Source: an uncultured Latescibacterota bacterium (GTDB lineage Bacteria; Latescibacterota; UBA2968). From it: 64,000 nucleotides of DNA. A program made the translations under genes and the position numbers. The notes beneath the pieces were generated by a model. It was not told the origin of the DNA. It saw only the letters and a program-made list of their open reading frames with translations, and ran no database searches. Shown here one piece after another: positions 44,159-51,736 of the stretch. Every line of letters starts with the position of its first letter. Within the stretch, counting starts at the first letter, position 1. The DNA lies in the NCBI GenBank assembly GCA_958295785.1, contig OY282377.1, positions 2,370,394 to 2,434,393 of the forward strand, read 5' to 3'.

Positions 44159-44374
44159 CTAATCCCGCCGCCATTCCAGCGATATTTTCTCAAGTTCGAG
44201 TGCCGTATATTTATCGCCGTATTCCCTAAGTGCCCCGGCCCAATTCTGCCGCAACGTAGGGGTGGCTTTAGGCACCCGTTCTTTTTCGAGCAACTCGACC
44301 AATTCCAGTACCTCGCGCTGCTTGTCCGGGGGCAGTTTGTGCAATTTTTCTATGATGGTCTCTTCAACGGTCAT
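44159..44374 (-). CDS. VapB-like antitoxin (DUF2281-like)
   Basis: The 71-residue protein starts TVEETIIEKLHKLPPDKQRE, VLELVELLEKER, a helical pattern typical of DUF2281/VapB antitoxins paired with PIN toxins. The tail (NWAGALREYGDKYTALELEK) would wrap the toxin. GAGGTAAGAC precedes the ATG. The vapC start follows within four bases. The cognate toxin is broken by an IS. Confidence 0.75.
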   Translation of the reverse strand: MTVEETIIEKLHKLPPDKQREVLELVELLEKERVPKATPTLRQNWAGALREYGDKYTALELEKISLEWRRD

Positions 44375-44430
44375 GTCTTACCTCGCATTTAGAATCCCGA
44401 ACGGCTTTGGTGCATGAATAGGCATTGGAT

Positions 44431-44524
44431 GCCGGTTGCCGCCCTCGCGTCTCTAGCTCACCCTGTCCGCGAGTTCGGCGTGGAGTTTGTAGAGTTCCAA
44501 AAGTTCCCGTCTATTCTCGTCCAT
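44431..44524 (-). pseudogene. RipA-like gene, truncated 5' copy
   Basis: The frame from ATG 44524 reads MDENRRELLELYKLHAELAD, R, V, S, then TAG. It is identical to the start of the RipA-like gene at 42585 until the stop. Homology ends at 44431. The ATG overlaps the TIR stop by one base (TAATG), the ancestral gene junction. It forms part of the right copy of the 153-bp direct repeat (44431-44583). Confidence 0.8.
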
Positions 44525-44928
44525 TACGCCAACGCCCTTATTGCCGAGACAATGCTTTCGGTGTTCCACTTAACGACTTGGTCGGCATTATCTCGCACCG
44601 CCGGAGAAATTTCATTTGTCCATGGCCGTATGGCGAGAATGGGTTTTGGTTTTGAAAAGCCACTTTTGGCAATTTTGATTTCCTTGTCTATCCATTTGCT
44701 GTACTCGGCGTACACACCCGCCAAAACGATGACGATACCGCACGGTTGCATTTGGTCGTGAATCGCCTTGGACAATTCTTTATCGCTACTGCTATGCACG
44801 GGATCATCTTTGGGGATAGAGTAGTTGTGATAACGGAAATTTTTGGCTTGATCCAACAGATTGACCAAGTTTTTATATTCGTCGGCGTGTGTCCAAGAAT
44901 GGCTAATGAACAAATGATAGGGTTTCAT
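44524..44928 (-). CDS. TIR-like (ThsB/DUF1863-type) protein
   Basis: The 134-residue protein begins KPYHLFISHSWTHADEYKNL, followed by SSSDKELSKAIHDQM, IVIVLAGVYAEYSKWIDKEI and PILAIRPWTNEISPAVRDN. This is the MTH538/DUF1863 TIR-like fold seen in ThsB of Thoeris and related defence genes. The conserved Glu/Asp after YSKWID falls where ThsB TIRs have the catalytic region. It starts ten bases after the Res stop codon, so it is probably cotranscribed with the restriction gene. In Thoeris, TIR proteins make an NAD-derived signal; whether this one does is not shown. Confidence 0.8.
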   Translation of the reverse strand: MKPYHLFISHSWTHADEYKNLVNLLDQAKNFRYHNYSIPKDDPVHSSSDKELSKAIHDQMQPCGIVIVLAGVYAEYSKWIDKEIKIAKSGFSKPKPILAIRPWTNEISPAVRDNADQVVKWNTESIVSAIRALA

Positions 44929-44938
44929 GTTTCCCTCC

Positions 44939-47524
44939 TCACTGTGGGTTTATCCAATCGACAACCGGCCTCATTGCCGTTGCGCTTATCGAGGTTGCCG
45001 AAGCATAGACGACATGGTATCTGAACTTATCGGGTTGCATCCTCTGCAACCGCTCCACCGCCTTCCTTTTTGCCTCCACTGTTTTGTCGCCGTGCTCGCG
45101 CTCGGCTTTGACCTCGACAATATAAAACTCGCCCGTCTTTTTTACAATTACAAAGTCGGGGAAGTAGCGGTGATACCGCTTGTCCTCGCCCATGTACTCA
45201 AAGTAAAAATCGGTCTTCTTGGGGTCGGTCAGCCCGCCGGTGAATAGGAATGCCGCCACATCGTCGGGGTTTGTATTGAGCACGGATAAAATTTGCCGAA
45301 AAAAAGCGCGTTCCGGCTCGCTGTCAAAATTGTACGGCGTGTAGTGAAAACTCAAATCGCGCTCGTCGGCGTAATCCGCATGGTCGGCGAATAGACCACC
45401 TGCGTGCATCCGGTCATACGTCCGCTTTTGCAAGCGCAAGTGGTGGACATAAACGCCGTTTTCGTCCCGTTCAAAAACATCCTTTCCATCCTCATCCCGA
45501 ACCCGAATGAGTGCCAGTGCCTCAGTGACCTGTTCTTCGACAGTCTCGTAATTCGCCTGCTGATCTTCAACCTGCTGAAACAGGCCGTACAAGTGGCTAT
45601 GCGGCATTTCCCCTTGGGGATACAGACTGTTGAGCCGCTTCAAAATCGGCATGATCGGCAGGTGGTAGCGCGAGGCAATTTTATAGGCGGCGGTGTGGCA
45701 GTCTGTCGTTTTCGCTGCGGCGGGCAGTTCCTCGGTCTCACCCGTCGGCATCAGTACTTCCCTCGGCCCGCTGAAATCCGGGGTTAGAACACTGCGAAGT
45801 ACTTTCGGGGCGTCTTGCGGTTCCGGCTCGTTCAACGCGATCTCGTCGCTCGGTGTTTCGGCTCGGACGACGCGCTTGACCGTTCGGGTAATCTCCAATT
45901 TTGGCAGTTTTGTTTTCACAACGCGCAACGCCACGGTCTCTTTGTCGCTCGTTCCCGCGCTGAGCCGGTCGAGGTCCGTGTGGAAGTTGTCTTGCAGTTC
46001 CTTGTCCAAAATCCTCGCATTGCCGCAATCGAGAAATATCTTCGCCGAATGCCGGTTGCCCGGCACTTGCCGCAAACACCGGGTCGCCGCTTGCAGAACG
46101 TAGTTGTTGCTCCGCGTCTGATCCTTGATGAGCGCGCAGGCAAACAGGCTCGGGCAGTTCCAGCCTTCCACGCCCTTACCGATCAGCAAAATGACCCGCT
46201 TTTGAGTGGTGGGATTGTTGAGCCGCTTGAACTCGTCGAGCTCGGACGTGCGCGACTGTTGCGTATTGACCAATATTTGGAAAACGCTTTCGCCCATGCG
46301 CGTCAGGGCCTGCTCGATCAAGGGCCGGGATTGATCCAAGTGCTCCTGTGTGCGAAAGTAAAACGCGATTTTCGCCTTTGACCCGTCGGGAAGCGCGACA
46401 TTGCCGTAACCACTGAAAAACTTCTGGATGATGTCGTTAAAAACCTCCCCATCCGACTGTTCCCCGATGTCGTATTGGTGTATCCCGTTGTGGAGGTCTT
46501 TGAGGATATTGTCCTTGATGCCATCGCCAAGCCCATACCAGACGATGACTTCTTTGAGGTGCTGCTTTTTGTAATAAGGCGTTCCAGTCGTGTTGACCAC
46601 CGCGACGATAGGGGTTTGCTCGTGGATGTAGTTAATCGTCTCGCGCACCCGCTTCAGTTTGTCAAACGTGTTGCCGTACGTGTGGTGCGCTTCGTCTGAA
46701 AAGATGCCGAGATTGGGCAGGCTGGCGATTTTTTGAAGCCTGAGATTGGCTTGCAATTCCCTTTCCCGAAACGCGAGGGCTTTCTGATTGCTCCGCCTTC
46801 TCGCCCGCAGACTGATTTTTTCCGTGTTGGTGACGATCAAGTTGTAACTGCTCCCCGTCTGCGCCTGTATGTCTTTCCCCGCGCTTGGATACTCGATCTT
46901 TAAATTGGCGAGAAAATCGCGGTTGAGATCGGGCGGCAAAACTTTTTGGTATGGCATCCCGCTGAGTTCGCGCAGGCTTTCGACAATCGTGGTGCCGGGC
47001 GCGAATACCAGGGCGTTTTTCATAAAATTGCCGTCGGGATAACGCAGGGACATCGCAAACTCGGTGGCGACAATCGCGCCGATCAACGCGGTCTTTCCGG
47101 CCCCCATCGCCAACGCGAGGATATAGCTCGGATAGTCCAAAATCGCCGCTTCGTGCAACGCCTGAATTTTGCGCGCTTTGACCCAACCCAAGTCGCTTTT
47201 GACCTTCTCGATCACATCATCTATTTTCGCCCACTCCATAGCGTCTCTTGAGATTGGAACGCCGAGCGCGTCGAAAAGCGTCTTTTTATCCGCATAGTAG
47301 TGCTTGTACAGGTCTATGACGTGGGGCGTTTGCAGTTTGAGGCGCGCATACCAATACACCTCGAGCGCGAGGAATTGGGGCGCACGCAAAAACTTGAGGG
47401 CTGGACTATCCGCCTCCATCTGGTAGGCGAGGATTTCGGCTATGAGGGGATGCCCATGACAAACATATCCGCCCTTGCGCCATTCAAGAGCGGATTGTTT
47501 TAGGTCTTCATAAAGGAGCGGCAT
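44939..47524 (-). CDS. Type III-like restriction endonuclease, helicase subunit (Res)
   Basis: An 861-residue SF2 DEAD/DEAH translocase-nuclease. Walker A MGAGKTAL at about 140-147, DEAH at 277-280, NTTGTPYY, and motif VI region IGKGVEGWNCPSL ... QAATRCLRQVPG. The C-terminal PD-(D/E)xK nuclease is marked by PDFVIVKKTGEFYIVEVKAE near 800. The start is ATG 47524; upstream codons overlap the M23 gene. It pairs with the Mod gene at 39.9-41.7 kb, though other genes lie between. It would cleave unmethylated incoming DNA after ATP-driven translocation or switching. Confidence 0.88.
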   Translation of the reverse strand: MPLLYEDLKQSALEWRKGGYVCHGHPLIAEILAYQMEADSPALKFLRAPQFLALEVYWYARLKLQTPHVIDLYKHYYADKKTLFDALGVPISRDAMEWAKIDDVIEKVKSDLGWVKARKIQALHEAAILDYPSYILALAMGAGKTALIGAIVATEFAMSLRYPDGNFMKNALVFAPGTTIVESLRELSGMPYQKVLPPDLNRDFLANLKIEYPSAGKDIQAQTGSSYNLIVTNTEKISLRARRRSNQKALAFRERELQANLRLQKIASLPNLGIFSDEAHHTYGNTFDKLKRVRETINYIHEQTPIVAVVNTTGTPYYKKQHLKEVIVWYGLGDGIKDNILKDLHNGIHQYDIGEQSDGEVFNDIIQKFFSGYGNVALPDGSKAKIAFYFRTQEHLDQSRPLIEQALTRMGESVFQILVNTQQSRTSELDEFKRLNNPTTQKRVILLIGKGVEGWNCPSLFACALIKDQTRSNNYVLQAATRCLRQVPGNRHSAKIFLDCGNARILDKELQDNFHTDLDRLSAGTSDKETVALRVVKTKLPKLEITRTVKRVVRAETPSDEIALNEPEPQDAPKVLRSVLTPDFSGPREVLMPTGETEELPAAAKTTDCHTAAYKIASRYHLPIMPILKRLNSLYPQGEMPHSHLYGLFQQVEDQQANYETVEEQVTEALALIRVRDEDGKDVFERDENGVYVHHLRLQKRTYDRMHAGGLFADHADYADERDLSFHYTPYNFDSEPERAFFRQILSVLNTNPDDVAAFLFTGGLTDPKKTDFYFEYMGEDKRYHRYFPDFVIVKKTGEFYIVEVKAEREHGDKTVEAKRKAVERLQRMQPDKFRYHVVYASATSISATAMRPVVDWINPQ

Positions 47525-47550
47525 TGATCTGATTCCGAGACGAGTCCCAC

Positions 47551-48483
47551 TTAAAACAAAGAACCCGTTTTTTGATCGAAAATGTAATTCATGGGGTTTT
47601 CGGCTTTGCCATTTTTGACGACTGCGTAGTGAAGATGCGAGGCGGTTGCGCGTCCCGTTCTGCCCATCTCGCCAATTTTTTCCCCGCGTTTGACGCGGTC
47701 TCCCATCGCGCGGCGCGACTTTCGGTTGAGGTGTCCATACACGGTACGCAAGCCATAGCCGTGATCGATAATCACATACCACCCCAAACGATCATCGCGG
47801 CCAATTTTATCGATCACCCCATCTGCCGTAGCGACAATGGGCGTGCCCGTGCGCCCGGGATAGTCAATGCCTCGGTGCAACTGTCTGCGGCCCGTGAATG
47901 GATCGCGGCGGATGCCAAAGCCCGAGGATATTCTCGGATTTTCAGCCGAGACCGGGGTAATCGAAGGGATGTGCCGGCGCATTTTCGTGTCTTTGCCGAG
48001 CGCGGACAAGATCGTATCAAAACTCGCTTTTAAGAAACGCGCCTCGCGCAGGAGTTGGTCCATATCGGTGTGGGTCTGAAGCAGAAGATTTGAGACCTCG
48101 TCTGAAACGGCGTTTTCCCACTCTGGTGGGATGGCATCGCCGCCGCCTATGCCTATTTGACGCACACTCGGTTCTGCCAAGTCAACCCATGCGCGCATGA
48201 TGCGGTCTTTTGCGATCAACTCATCCATGTGGTGCCGCATATTTTCCACATCTTCTTTCACGACGACAAGTTGGCGTTGGAGGGCGGTGTTTTCCGTCTG
48301 AAGTTCAGCGAGCCTTTTTTCCCGCTGATCGATGGTGCCAACAGAGCCAAATGCGAGCAACAGCACCGCGCAAAAAGCGACCACCGCCGCGCTCAACACG
48401 ACGAGAAACACGGGCCGGGATAGGCGGCATTCTTTCACCTGACCGTTGTGGGAGAGGACCATAAAAGTTAGATATTTTTTCAT
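47551..48483 (-). CDS. M23 family metallopeptidase (peptidoglycan hydrolase/regulator)
   Basis: The 310-residue bitopic protein has one N-terminal helix (VFLVVLSAAVVAFCAVLLLAFG), a coiled coil (KRLAELQTENTALQRQLVVVKEDVENM) and a LytM domain with HRGIDYPG and HLHYAVV. These provide the HxxxD and HxH zinc ligands, so it is probably catalytically active. Such proteins cleave peptide cross-links or serve as divisome/elongasome regulators. ATG 48483 is chosen with AGGA eight bases upstream. Confidence 0.87.
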   Translation of the reverse strand: MKKYLTFMVLSHNGQVKECRLSRPVFLVVLSAAVVAFCAVLLLAFGSVGTIDQREKRLAELQTENTALQRQLVVVKEDVENMRHHMDELIAKDRIMRAWVDLAEPSVRQIGIGGGDAIPPEWENAVSDEVSNLLLQTHTDMDQLLREARFLKASFDTILSALGKDTKMRRHIPSITPVSAENPRISSGFGIRRDPFTGRRQLHRGIDYPGRTGTPIVATADGVIDKIGRDDRLGWYVIIDHGYGLRTVYGHLNRKSRRAMGDRVKRGEKIGEMGRTGRATASHLHYAVVKNGKAENPMNYIFDQKTGSLF

Positions 48484-48554
48484 ATCACAATCCTGAAGAG
48501 ATGATAAAGGCTTATCCATTTGAGACGGAAATATAAAATTTTCTCACTTTTTAA

Positions 48555-49910
48555 TCAAGTGATAGTGCGTTCCCAATTTTTGAGGAACGCGAGGGCCTCG
48601 GCGCACACGGCTTGGCGCAACTGGGGAATATCGTCACAGAAAATGCGTACCACTCTGGCTTGCGCCTCAAAGTTGTCGATCAGATAGTTTTTGAGCAACG
48701 AGACTTCCGGGTCGTCAAAGCTCAAGGGGGCGGGTTTATCCATGGGAATGTGGGCGCCGAAAAAGACCTTGAGATCGACTTCGGGGCTTTTGCCCAATCG
48801 GGGAATATCCAAGAGAATTTCATTGCCGCAGAGGTCGAGATTGTATTTTGAAGCGAGATGGGCGCAAAAGGCCATTTCGAGTTTGCGACGCTGGTCGGGC
48901 GCGTAGTAGAGCCGGCCAAATAAATCTAGGAGATTTTGGTCGCGTTGGTGGGGAAAGAACATGCGGGCGACTTTGAAGAGTTTGCGTCTTTTGAGGCGGC
49001 CGATCAGGCTGGTTCGGTGATCGATGCCGAGCACTGCGTGCTCTTCTTGGAGGCGGTGGAGCAGGTCGGCTTCGGTGGCGCGGTCAAAGTCGCTTTCCGT
49101 CAACGCGCACTTGGGCCGCGCCAAAAGGTCTTGGGTGCCGCGCTTGAACATCGCGCTGGCCGAGCGCACCGCGTGGTGCCAATAGACATTGCGATACATC
49201 AGGTAATTGGTAAAGATGAGGGCTTCAACCGCCGATACGCCTTTGTACGTAATGGCCGGGCGTTGGGTTGCGCGGTGGTATGTAATTGAAGACAGCAGGC
49301 GGTCTCTGTTCACGCTTTCGCCAAAGGGGACGCCGCAATAGCGCGCGTCGCGCAAAAGGTAGTCGATCTTGTCCGGGTCGAGCGTGCCGCTGAGAATGTG
49401 GGCCAAGCGGGCATCGCGGTCGGGAAGGGTGCGCGTTTGGTAATCGATGACATTTGCAACGCGCTGATAATCAATGCCCGCTTTGTGCAACGCGGCGTGG
49501 ACTTCTGTACTCGCATCTTCGATGATGTGCCGCCCTCGGGTTTCGTGTTGAATAAAAAACATCTGCATTTCTTCGAGCAGATGCGAAAAGGGATAATGCC
49601 CAATGTCGTGCAACAAACTCGCCGCGAGGAGCACGCGCGCGTCCTCAATGTCGATAGCTGGCGGTGGCTGCGATTTGAGCAACTGCTTGAGAAATTGCCC
49701 GGCAATGTGAAACACGCCCAAGGCGTGTTCAAAACGCGAATGCCTGGCCCCGGGATATACCAGCAGAACATGCCCGAGTTGCGATATGTCGCGCAGGCGT
49801 TGAAATTCTTCGGCATCGACAAGGGCAATAAAATCGGGCGGAATGTGAATATAGCCCCATATCGGGTCCCGAATTGCCTTGCCTTCTTCGAGAAATCGGA
49901 GATCGAGCAT
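48555..49910 (-). CDS. HD-domain phosphohydrolase (COG1078 / dNTPase-like)
   Basis: The 451-residue protein begins FLEEGKAIRDPIWGYIHIPP and has RHSRFEHALGVFHIA and LLHDIGHYPFSHLLE, the H...HD...D metal-binding set of HD hydrolases. The family (COG1078, related to dGTP triphosphohydrolases) includes SAMHD1-like dNTPases. Cytoplasmic, no membrane helix. The gene is divergent from the tRNA pair and upstream of the M23 gene. Confidence 0.85.
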   Translation of the reverse strand: MLDLRFLEEGKAIRDPIWGYIHIPPDFIALVDAEEFQRLRDISQLGHVLLVYPGARHSRFEHALGVFHIAGQFLKQLLKSQPPPAIDIEDARVLLAASLLHDIGHYPFSHLLEEMQMFFIQHETRGRHIIEDASTEVHAALHKAGIDYQRVANVIDYQTRTLPDRDARLAHILSGTLDPDKIDYLLRDARYCGVPFGESVNRDRLLSSITYHRATQRPAITYKGVSAVEALIFTNYLMYRNVYWHHAVRSASAMFKRGTQDLLARPKCALTESDFDRATEADLLHRLQEEHAVLGIDHRTSLIGRLKRRKLFKVARMFFPHQRDQNLLDLFGRLYYAPDQRRKLEMAFCAHLASKYNLDLCGNEILLDIPRLGKSPEVDLKVFFGAHIPMDKPAPLSFDDPEVSLLKNYLIDNFEAQARVVRIFCDDIPQLRQAVCAEALAFLKNWERTIT

Positions 49911-50248
49911 GAGCCGTGAGCTGTTTGAGGGAGGAAACAGATGATCGAGAAGCGTGGAGACGTAAGGATTTACTCATCCGTGATCGATATCCTTCTAAGA
50001 AGCCCTACCATAAAGAAATCAAGCGTCTGAAACAGAGGAGTGAACACCCGCAGGAACGCCTCAAAGTCGGCCTCTCACAAATCCATGTCAACGCTTTTTG
50101 TTAGGGACTCTAAATAGTGAGGAAATATTATGAGGCAAAGACGGGTTGTCAAGTTGAAAACGGGCATTGACCCTCACAGCCGAGCAGCAACGATGCCTCG
50201 ACGTGCATAGATCTTGCGCGAGGTCGGGGCAAAAGGCATTACTTTTGC
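49911..50248. other. Intergenic stretch without a confident gene
   Basis: The 340 bases between the HD gene and the tRNA promoter contain a + strand frame (49916-50104) with a highly charged, database-unrecognised translation and only moderate coding character. I see no structured RNA or repeat here. Confidence 0.4.
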
Positions 50249-50277
50249 TTGACACTTTTTGATCAATTTGATACTTT
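50249..50277 (+). promoter_or_regulatory. Predicted promoter of the tRNA pair
   Basis: TTGACA at 50249-50254 is followed by GATACT at 50270-50275 (15-base spacing) or TACTTT at 50272-50277 (17-base spacing). The first tRNA begins 31-33 bases downstream of the -10. Confidence 0.5.
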
Positions 50278-50307
50278 TCTTCTGCGGTATGGGACGTATA
50301 ACATTTT

Positions 50308-50381
50308 GCTCCCGTAGCTCAGGTGGATAGAGCAACTGCCTTCTAAGCAGTAGGTCGCAGGTTCGAGCCCTGCCGGGAGTG
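50308..50381 (+). tRNA. tRNA-Arg (anticodon TCT)
   Basis: Full cloverleaf: acceptor GCTCCCG paired with CGGGAGT, D-loop AGCTCAGGTGGATAGAGC, anticodon stem ACTGC/GCAGT with loop CTTCTAA (TCT at 50342-50344), variable loop AGGTC and T-loop GGTTCGAGCCC. CCA is not encoded. Confidence 0.97.
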
Positions 50382-50390
50382 TTCAGTGTG

Positions 50391-50464
50391 GTGGGTGTAG
50401 CTCAGTCGGTTAGAGCGCCTGGTTGTGGCCCAGGAGGTCGGGGGTTCAAATCCCCTCACTCACC
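50391..50464 (+). tRNA. tRNA-His (anticodon GTG)
   Basis: Cloverleaf: acceptor GTGGGTG with CACTCAC, D-arm AGCTCAGTCGGTTAGAGC, anticodon loop TTGTGGC (GTG at 50425-50427), T-arm GGGGTTCAAATCCCC. A G precedes position 1 in the DNA, as needed for the histidine-specific extra G. Nine bases separate it from tRNA-Arg. Confidence 0.97.
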
Positions 50465-50559
50465 CCATATTTTTGCAGTCCGTTGGGCTTTTAGCTTCCG
50501 GTTTGATGCGAGGGGTTAAAAGCCCTGTTTTATTTTTTGACCTATCCCCACAGAAAATA

Positions 50560-50599
50560 AAAAACAGCCGCCGAGGTTCAAGTCTCGGCGGCTGTTTTT
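50560..50599. terminator. Bidirectional terminator
   Basis: AAAAACAGCCGCCGAG pairs with CTCGGCGGCTGTTTTT across an eight-base loop, a 16-bp perfect stem. It ends the tRNA transcript on the + strand and the ArsC-like gene on the - strand; its last base abuts the gene's stop codon. Confidence 0.92.
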
Positions 50600-50949
50600 C
50601 AATCGAGGATATCGTACACGGCTTCTGCCGGGCGGGCAATCACGGCGCGGTTTCCGCGAATGCACACCGGGCGATTCATCACTTCGGGGTGTTCCAAAAG
50701 CAAATTGACGAGTGCATCGGGCGTATTGTAATCGTCGATATCGCGCCCCAAGTCTTCAAAAGAACTGGGGTGAATCAGGTCTTTGGGTTCGCAGGAAAGA
50801 AGCGAGAGAAAATTTCTCAACCTCTCTTCGTCCAGCGGTGTTTTCAGGTATTCAACCACGTCGAACTCGACGTTTTGGGCGCGCAAAATATCTATCGCGC
50901 CGTTGGATTTGCTTCAGTTGGGGTTGTGGTAGATGGTCACGTTTCCCAT
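50599..50949 (-). CDS. ArsC/Spx-family thioredoxin-fold protein, predicted selenoprotein (in-frame UGA at the catalytic Cys)
   Basis: From ATG 50949, preceded by AAAGGAGGTTGACC, the frame reads GNVTIYHNPN, then TGA (50916-50914), then SKSNGAIDILRAQN, VEYLKTPLDEERL, LIHPSSFEDL, RPVCIRGNRAVIARPAEAVY. This is the complete ArsC family of about 116 residues (HNPRCSKS motif; late RP-x(9-10)-RP). The TGA falls exactly on the catalytic Cys, residue 12. A perfect hairpin starts 16 bases downstream (50878-50901). Everything else in the protein is intact, so selenocysteine insertion is more likely than a nonsense mutation. The family reduces arsenate or other oxidised substrates using glutaredoxin/glutathione; the actual substrate is unknown. 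SelA/B/C/D genes are not in the window. Confidence 0.8.
50878..50901 (-). promoter_or_regulatory. Candidate bacterial SECIS element
   Basis: On the transcript GGCGCG and CGCGCC form a perfect six-pair GC stem around a 12-base A/U-rich loop. It begins 16 nucleotides from the U of the UGA and lies inside the reading frame. Bacterial SECIS elements occupy this position and recruit SelB. A purine-rich loop start (AUAG) is present; the fit to loop consensus needs folding software. Confidence 0.6.
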
Positions 50950-50971
50950 GGTCAACCTCCTTTGCGAGGGG

Positions 50972-51715
50972 TCAAATTCGCCAGCGTTTCCACAAGTCAG
51001 CGGGAATTTCGTCTTGGAACATTTCTTGGTCTTTGTGGGGCAGGCGGGCGAAAAGGCCATAGCGGATGTGGTTGCTGGCGTTGTGCGAGGTTTCGTGCAG
51101 GATGTTGCAGTGCCAAAAAATGACGTCGCCTGCTTTGGCGGGTACTTCAACGGGCTGAATATCTTCAACCATGGCGAGGTATTCGGGATGTTCCTTAAAA
51201 CTGCGGTCGAGGTGACCGGGGTATTTGCGAAGAAATTCCCACGATGTGATGTGGCTGCCCGGCCAGAAGACCGTGCCCCCGCCGCGCGCTTCCACGTCGT
51301 AAATGTAGGTCGCCAAACCGAGCAGAAATGGCATGGTTCGCCGCTTGCCGAGATAACCGTCGATATGCCCTCGGTCGGGCAAGTGCCATTCGCGTTGCGG
51401 TTCGGGCAAAAGCAGGCGCAAGTTGCCATCTTCGCCGCAGAATTGCCCACCGCCCAGTTGATCGACAATGGCTTTGACTTTGGGCTGTTGGGCGAGTTGT
51501 GTTTCCCTTGGCGAAAAGCGAAAGCCTCTGAGGATGGCGATGTCTGCGCGGTGTTGTGGGCGCGACCCCACGGCTTTTTGAGCACCGGACAAATCGCCGA
51601 ATTTGGCGCGAATTTGGGCGCGCCAGTTGTCCAATACGGACGCCTGGATCAGATTGCGGACAACGACATATCCCAACGCCTTAAACGCGGCGATCTGTGC
51701 GGACGTGAGGGCCAT
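50972..51715 (-). CDS. Phytanoyl-CoA dioxygenase (PhyH) family protein
   Basis: A 247-residue Fe(II)/2-oxoglutarate dioxygenase-like protein. The N-terminal LGYVVVRNLI is typical. The facial triad is visible as HIDGYLG (His and Asp) and a distal His in HCNILHETSHN, and the 2-oxoglutarate-binding Arg lies in HIRYGLFAR. Cytoplasmic. It is adjacent to the sulfatase gene in the same orientation, and the selenoprotein gene starts 22 bases after its stop. PhyH paralogues are abundant in sponge-associated and marine lineages. Substrate unknown. Confidence 0.85.
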   Translation of the reverse strand: MALTSAQIAAFKALGYVVVRNLIQASVLDNWRAQIRAKFGDLSGAQKAVGSRPQHRADIAILRGFRFSPRETQLAQQPKVKAIVDQLGGGQFCGEDGNLRLLLPEPQREWHLPDRGHIDGYLGKRRTMPFLLGLATYIYDVEARGGGTVFWPGSHITSWEFLRKYPGHLDRSFKEHPEYLAMVEDIQPVEVPAKAGDVIFWHCNILHETSHNASNHIRYGLFARLPHKDQEMFQDEIPADLWKRWRI

Positions 51716-51736
51716 AAGCGCATACCTACTGAAAAA

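Noticed and set aside
49916-50104. 62-codon + strand frame before the tRNAs
   Set aside because: Highly charged translation without recognisable domain and no good ribosome site.
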